From: Deltaproteobacteria bacterium CG07_land_8_20_14_0_80_60_11 | GTDB lineage: Bacteria; Desulfobacterota; Desulfobaccia; Desulfobaccales; 0-14-0-80-60-11 | Assembly: GCA_002779455.1 (NCBI GenBank) | Contig: PEWM01000037.1 | Span: 6,347-11,591 of the forward strand | Direction of reading: 5' to 3' | Length of the DNA stretch: 5,245 bases | In this document: piece by piece, positions 4,787 to 5,245 of the stretch | Numbering within the stretch: the first letter of the stretch is position 1 | Layout: each line of letters opens with the position of its first letter | Made by a program: the position numbers and the translations under genes | Notes under the pieces: generated by a model | What the model was told of the DNA's origin: nothing | Databases searched by the model: none | Seen by the model: the letters and a program-made list of their open reading frames with translations, nothing else

Positions 4787-5245
4787 CTAAATATAACCTA
4801 TAAAATCCAGCTGGTGGGCAATGTAGGTCAATTCCGCCGACTTGATCTGGCGGTGGCGCTCTGCGATCCAGGCCTCAAATCGGCCGCTATCCAGCCCGGG
4901 GTGCTCGTGCAGGGCCCCGGCGATGGTGTCGATGATAAAGTGGAGAAAGTAAGCCTCATCCCCGGGATAGCCGTCCGGGCCGGGAAAGACCACCCAGTCG
5001 GAGCTGCCCGCCGCCACCACCCGGGCGCCCGCCTCTTGGAGACGCCCGAAGAGTCGGCGCCCGGTGCGACTGCTGCCCGAGGGCCGGCCCCGGCGGCTTC
5101 GCGTGTCCATGGTGCGGTGATACAGGGCTTCGATCCAGGCGTCCAGGTCCGGGTCGATGGGGGGCTCAAAGGTGGTGGCCCCGTCAAAATTGAGGGTGAA
5201 ATAGAAGAGCCCGCCGGGAGAAAGGCGCGACAAAAGACGGGGCAG
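4787..5245 (-). CDS. Probable class I SAM-dependent methyltransferase, C-terminal part (runs off the window)
   Basis: The reading frame is open to the right edge; 152 codons plus a TAG stop are visible and the N-terminus is missing, so the in-frame TTG at 5233 need not be a start. The visible start, LLPRLLSRLSPGGLFYFTLNFDG, fits the helix, PGG turn and beta-5 strand that follow the SAM-binding half of a Rossmann methyltransferase. Further on are a basic RSRRGRPSGSSRTGRRLF stretch, AAGSSDWVVFPGPDGYPGDEAYFLHFI, and a C-terminal WIAERHRQI segment, which I associate with a bacterial methyltransferase family of unknown substrate. The SAM-binding motif I is outside the window, so the call rests on the C-terminal half only. 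It precedes the HAD gene on the same strand with a REPIN-like element in the gap. Confidence 0.6.
   Translation of the reverse strand: MPRLLSRLSPGGLFYFTLNFDGATTFEPPIDPDLDAWIEALYHRTMDTRSRRGRPSGSSRTGRRLFGRLQEAGARVVAAGSSDWVVFPGPDGYPGDEAYFLHFIIDTIAGALHEHPGLDSGRFEAWIAERHRQIKSAELTYIAHQLDFIGYI

Overview
The window is GC-rich with Pseudomonadota/Desulfobacterota-like codon use and ordinary bacterial gene spacing. I lean towards an anaerobic deltaproteobacterium (Desulfobacterota), but only from the style of the proteins, so treat the host as unproven. There are two plus-strand genes on the left, three minus-strand genes on the right, and a non-coding zone where they converge.

Left (1-3088, plus): an AT-rich upstream region carries a good sigma70-like promoter pointing left, towards an off-window gene, and a 24/25-nt imperfect direct repeat. 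Next come a single-chain ADP-forming acyl-CoA (acetyl-CoA) synthetase (178-2268) and, after 73 nt with no visible terminator, a Sir2-type NAD-dependent protein deacetylase (2342-3088). The pair suggests a CoA-ligase/deacetylase module like the one known for AMP-forming Acs and CobB; whether this deacetylase acts on this ligase is inference.

Middle (3089-3592): this zone is not protein-coding. Read on the minus strand, 3503 to 3090 is a compact (about 414 nt) group IIC self-splicing intron with no reverse-transcriptase ORF. It has a GTGTGCC-type 5' end, recognisable domain I motifs, a fully paired domain V with a CGC triad and 2-nt bulge, and a domain VI with a bulged A and a GAT 3' end. It sits just behind the T-tract of the intrinsic terminator of the lipoprotein gene, the site preference known for group IIC introns, and ends 2 nt from the stop codon of the convergent sir2 gene.

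Right (3593-5245, minus): a small glycine-zipper lipoprotein with a Pro/Gln/Tyr-rich tail (3593-3949), a HAD-family phosphatase starting at TTG (4080-4691), and the C-terminal part of a probable SAM-dependent methyltransferase that runs off the right edge (4787-5245). The 95-nt gap between the last two is largely filled by a REPIN-like structure: two inverted GTAG-headed hairpins with identical CCCT loops inside an outer stem.

The most noteworthy items are the ORF-less group IIC intron at a terminator and the REPIN. Both are non-autonomous elements that would need proteins encoded elsewhere (an intron maturase/RT and a RAYT transposase).
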